A stretch of 9,386 nucleotides of DNA from Verrucomicrobiales bacterium (lineage in GTDB: Bacteria > Verrucomicrobiota > Verrucomicrobiia > Verrucomicrobiales > DEV007), in assembly GCA_017991025.1 (NCBI GenBank), contig JAGNMT010000097.1:1-9386 (forward strand). Direction: 5' to 3'. The notes beneath the pieces are model-generated. The model did no database searches. It saw nothing but the letters and a program-made list of their open reading frames with translations, and had not been told where the DNA came from. Below, one piece after another: positions 7,938 to 9,386 of the stretch. The translations under genes were made by a program, and so were the position numbers. How positions within the stretch are numbered: the first letter of the stretch is position 1; each line of letters opens with the position of its first letter.

Positions 7938-8044
7938 TGGAGGGGCGGAGTTCTGGAGTAATGTGTCTTCGAATAGAAGGGCAACCACGGAATAATAAGA
8001 GAGTTTCCCCATCCCATCTCCATTTCGATTTCTCCGCCCCTCCA
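7938..8044. repeat. 13-bp perfect inverted repeat spanning the intergenic gap
   Basis: TGGAGGGGCGGAG (7938-7950) is exactly complementary to CTCCGCCCCTCCA (8032-8044), separated by 81 nt. The left arm begins 12 bp after the HXXSHH stop and the right arm ends 19 bp before the next ATG, so the pair brackets most of the gap. In RNA this GC-rich stem would close a large loop that holds a small CTTC-GAATA-GAAG hairpin (7967-7979). No T run follows, so it is not a standard intrinsic terminator. It could be an mRNA-processing or stabilising structure, a translation control element, or a pair of protein-binding sites. Confidence 0.6.
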
Positions 8045-8049
8045 TTTCG
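8018..8049 (+). repeat. Direct repeat of CTCCATTTCG with 22-bp period in the leader
   Basis: CTCCATTTCG occurs at 8018-8027 and 8040-8049; the second copy overlaps the right arm of the 13-bp inverted repeat. The two units and their trailing pyrimidines resemble each other, so the leader may have grown by a short duplication. The whole tract 8002-8063 is strongly C/T-biased on the coding strand. Confidence 0.5.
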
Positions 8050-8050
8050 T

Positions 8051-8063
8051 TTCCCCCCCTCTC
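8051..8063 (+). promoter_or_regulatory. Pyrimidine-only leader at the start of the third gene
   Basis: Directly before ATG 8064 are 13 uninterrupted pyrimidines (TT, seven C, TCTC). There is no purine-rich ribosome-binding site. The last 12 bases including ATG, CCCCCTCTCATG, also occur at the ceramidase-like gene start on the other strand. Confidence 0.45.
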
Positions 8064-9293
8064 ATGCGCCTGATCCTTTCCTTCCTTCTCGCCACCACGC
8101 TGCTCCACGCTGAAGGTGCGCCGAGATTCCGCACCGATGCCGACGGTCGTTACACGGAAGCGGAACTCAAGAAACTGAGCGGAAAGCAGAAAGACGAGGT
8201 CTTGCAGTGGTTCCAGCTCGTCGATGGTCAGTTCCCTCCCGAGGGCTCGGCCCATGCGATTTCCGGCGAGTTGATCTGGGTGGACCATTTAGAGCGACGC
8301 TTTCATATTCGGGTGGACCGCGATGACACCCAGGATCGTGGGGTCTGGGACCTGGCGGTCGATGCCACAATGTTACCCTATGGCTCGATTTTTTATCAGG
8401 GGGCTCCCGCCGCCTTGCAGGACATTCCGCTCGGCACTCACCTTCATGGTCTTTTCTACCTCAGAGCATCCGACGATACGACCCCGCCGCCGCCGGGGCC
8501 CTTCGGCCGAAAGACGCCGGACGTGGATTTTCGTCGCTGCTTCCGCATCGAAGATGACTTTTCCCACCAGGCACGGCTGAAGCAGTTTTGGAAAATCGAC
8601 TCGGTCGACCTTAAGCAAATGAAGCTCACCGCGACGCTTCAGGAAGGCGGCAAGGCCAAGGGCGAAGCCACGCTCTTCGATCTTCTCAGCCACACCCGAG
8701 TGCTTCAAGGCAGGGGCTTTGGTGATCTCAAGTCACTGCAATCCGGTCAGACCGTGCTTTTTAATCTGACCTGGGTCACCCTCTACGGCCACGGTCGAAT
8801 CACCGATCTCTGGCTCGACGAACCCGCCCGCGCCCTTGCTGCCTCACAGCAATTGGAGCGTCATCGCCATCATATCCGTGAGCGCGGTCTGCCCTGCCGG
8901 GTCGACGCGGTGGATGATGAAGCGCAGATCGTCACCCTTAATTTTTTCGACAATGTCGATGCCGGGCTCTTCGACGAACTTTCCCGGACGAATCCTGAAC
9001 CGATGGGCTGGCCGCTTTCAAAACCTGAAGATCATCCCACTGAGCCGAAAGGCACTCTCGCCGTCGCCCGGGAGAGTCTCATGACCTATGACCCGGTCAA
9101 CGATCGCAAAGGTGGCAATATCATTGAGATCAAGAAGATCCCTGTCGAACCCGGCAGCAGCGGCGTGCAAATCAAAGTGAAGTGCGACATGATGCTGGAA
9201 GGCTACCGGCCCCGTCGAATCATCCGCTTTTACCCCGCGACCTGGAAAGTCGAGTCCCTACCCCGCGAAGAAAAATTCGAGGGCCGCGAGTAG
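8064..9293 (+). CDS. Secreted protein of unknown function with three beta-rich modules
   Basis: A 409-residue protein that I cannot assign to a named family. Residues 1-16 (MRLILSFLLATTLLHA) are a clean Sec signal peptide, so it is periplasmic or secreted. The mature chain seems to contain three related modules, each opening with a hydrophobic-VD strand and a second strand of alternating hydrophobics: 68-133 (GELIWVDHLERRFHIRVD), 176-252 (WKIDSVDLKQMKLTAT) and 276-398 (PCRVDAVDDEAQIVTLNF). The first two end in a G-rich turn plus strand (IPLGTHLHGLFYL, LQSGQTVLFNLTW), resembling OB-fold or small beta-barrel repeats (inferred). A Pro-rich linker PPPPGPFG (141-148) follows module 1. There is no heme motif, lipobox or transmembrane helix, and no obvious catalytic motif. 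It follows the PSD/PSCyt-HXXSHH pair by 137 bp on the same strand, suggesting an accessory, binding or scaffold role for that pair. Confidence 0.8.
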   Translation: MRLILSFLLATTLLHAEGAPRFRTDADGRYTEAELKKLSGKQKDEVLQWFQLVDGQFPPEGSAHAISGELIWVDHLERRFHIRVDRDDTQDRGVWDLAVDATMLPYGSIFYQGAPAALQDIPLGTHLHGLFYLRASDDTTPPPPGPFGRKTPDVDFRRCFRIEDDFSHQARLKQFWKIDSVDLKQMKLTATLQEGGKAKGEATLFDLLSHTRVLQGRGFGDLKSLQSGQTVLFNLTWVTLYGHGRITDLWLDEPARALAASQQLERHRHHIRERGLPCRVDAVDDEAQIVTLNFFDNVDAGLFDELSRTNPEPMGWPLSKPEDHPTEPKGTLAVARESLMTYDPVNDRKGGNIIEIKKIPVEPGSSGVQIKVKCDMMLEGYRPRRIIRFYPATWKVESLPREEKFEGRE

Positions 9294-9311
9294 GCTATTG
9301 ATTGAGTCTTT

Positions 9312-9386
9312 ATGGTCCGTCAAACCATCCATGCCCTCAGCGTCGCCTTCTTCTCGTCAGCGGCACCTGAAGACAGCACTTCAGGA
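9312..9386 (+). CDS. Start of a further, probably exported protein (cut by right edge)
   Basis: ATG 9312 opens a frame of 25 codons that reaches the window edge without a stop. The product begins MVRQTIHALSVAFFSSAAPE, which resembles a short signal peptide with possible cleavage after SSAA, and third codon positions are mostly G or C as in the genes upstream. It starts 18 bp after the preceding stop on the same strand, so it would be in the same operon. A second open frame from ATG 9331 also reaches the edge but gives a Ser/Arg-rich peptide without signal character. The family cannot be identified from so little. Confidence 0.4.
   Translation, partial: MVRQTIHALSVAFFSSAAPEDSTSG

Overview
The window looks like chromosomal DNA of a PVC-group bacterium, most likely Verrucomicrobiota, with Planctomycetota the main alternative. 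The evidence is a diheme PSD/PSCyt protein (DUF1587-1592-1595-1588-1585 type) next to a Tat-exported HXXSHH (DUF1552) protein, a pairing typical of these phyla. A secreted neutral-ceramidase-like protein and an acetyl-xylan-esterase-like hydrolase, both with many relatives there, lie beside them. The GC-rich DNA produces long antisense shadow ORFs. I see no tRNA, rRNA, CRISPR array, insertion sequence or phage gene.

Layout. Two gene groups diverge from a control region at about 3927-4123. Leftward (minus strand), in transcription order: a secreted neutral/alkaline-ceramidase-family protein (3926-2544), a short DEAD-box RNA helicase (2421-1309), a 356-bp gap with no convincing gene, and a secreted alpha/beta hydrolase cut by the left edge (952-1). 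Rightward (plus strand): an exported diheme PSD/PSCyt protein (4124-6541), a Tat-signal HXXSHH protein 23 bp later (6565-7926), a 137-bp gap with a 13-bp perfect inverted repeat and a pyrimidine-rich direct repeat, and an unrecognised secreted protein of three beta-rich modules (8064-9293). The start of another probable exported protein (9312 onward) is cut by the right edge.

How it may work. Every protein except the helicase carries an export signal, so the locus mainly equips the cell envelope. The plus-strand trio looks like one functional unit: a periplasmic c-type cytochrome fused to PSD domains, a Tat-exported (therefore probably pre-folded, perhaps metal-binding) partner, and a third secreted protein. 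Its chemistry is unknown. The ceramidase-like and esterase-like proteins suggest breakdown of amides or esters in environmental polymers, but no substrate can be read from the sequence. The helicase is probably a housekeeping or stress RNA-remodelling gene that happens to sit between them.

Most noteworthy. The clearly placed starts lack a Shine-Dalgarno sequence, and four of them have CTC directly before ATG, within pyrimidine-rich leaders in three cases. Two unrelated genes share the 12-mer CCCCCTCTCATG across their start codons. The ceramidase homologue has Gln-Asn where true ceramidases carry the catalytic Ser. The third gene of the trio is a candidate uncharacterised family.
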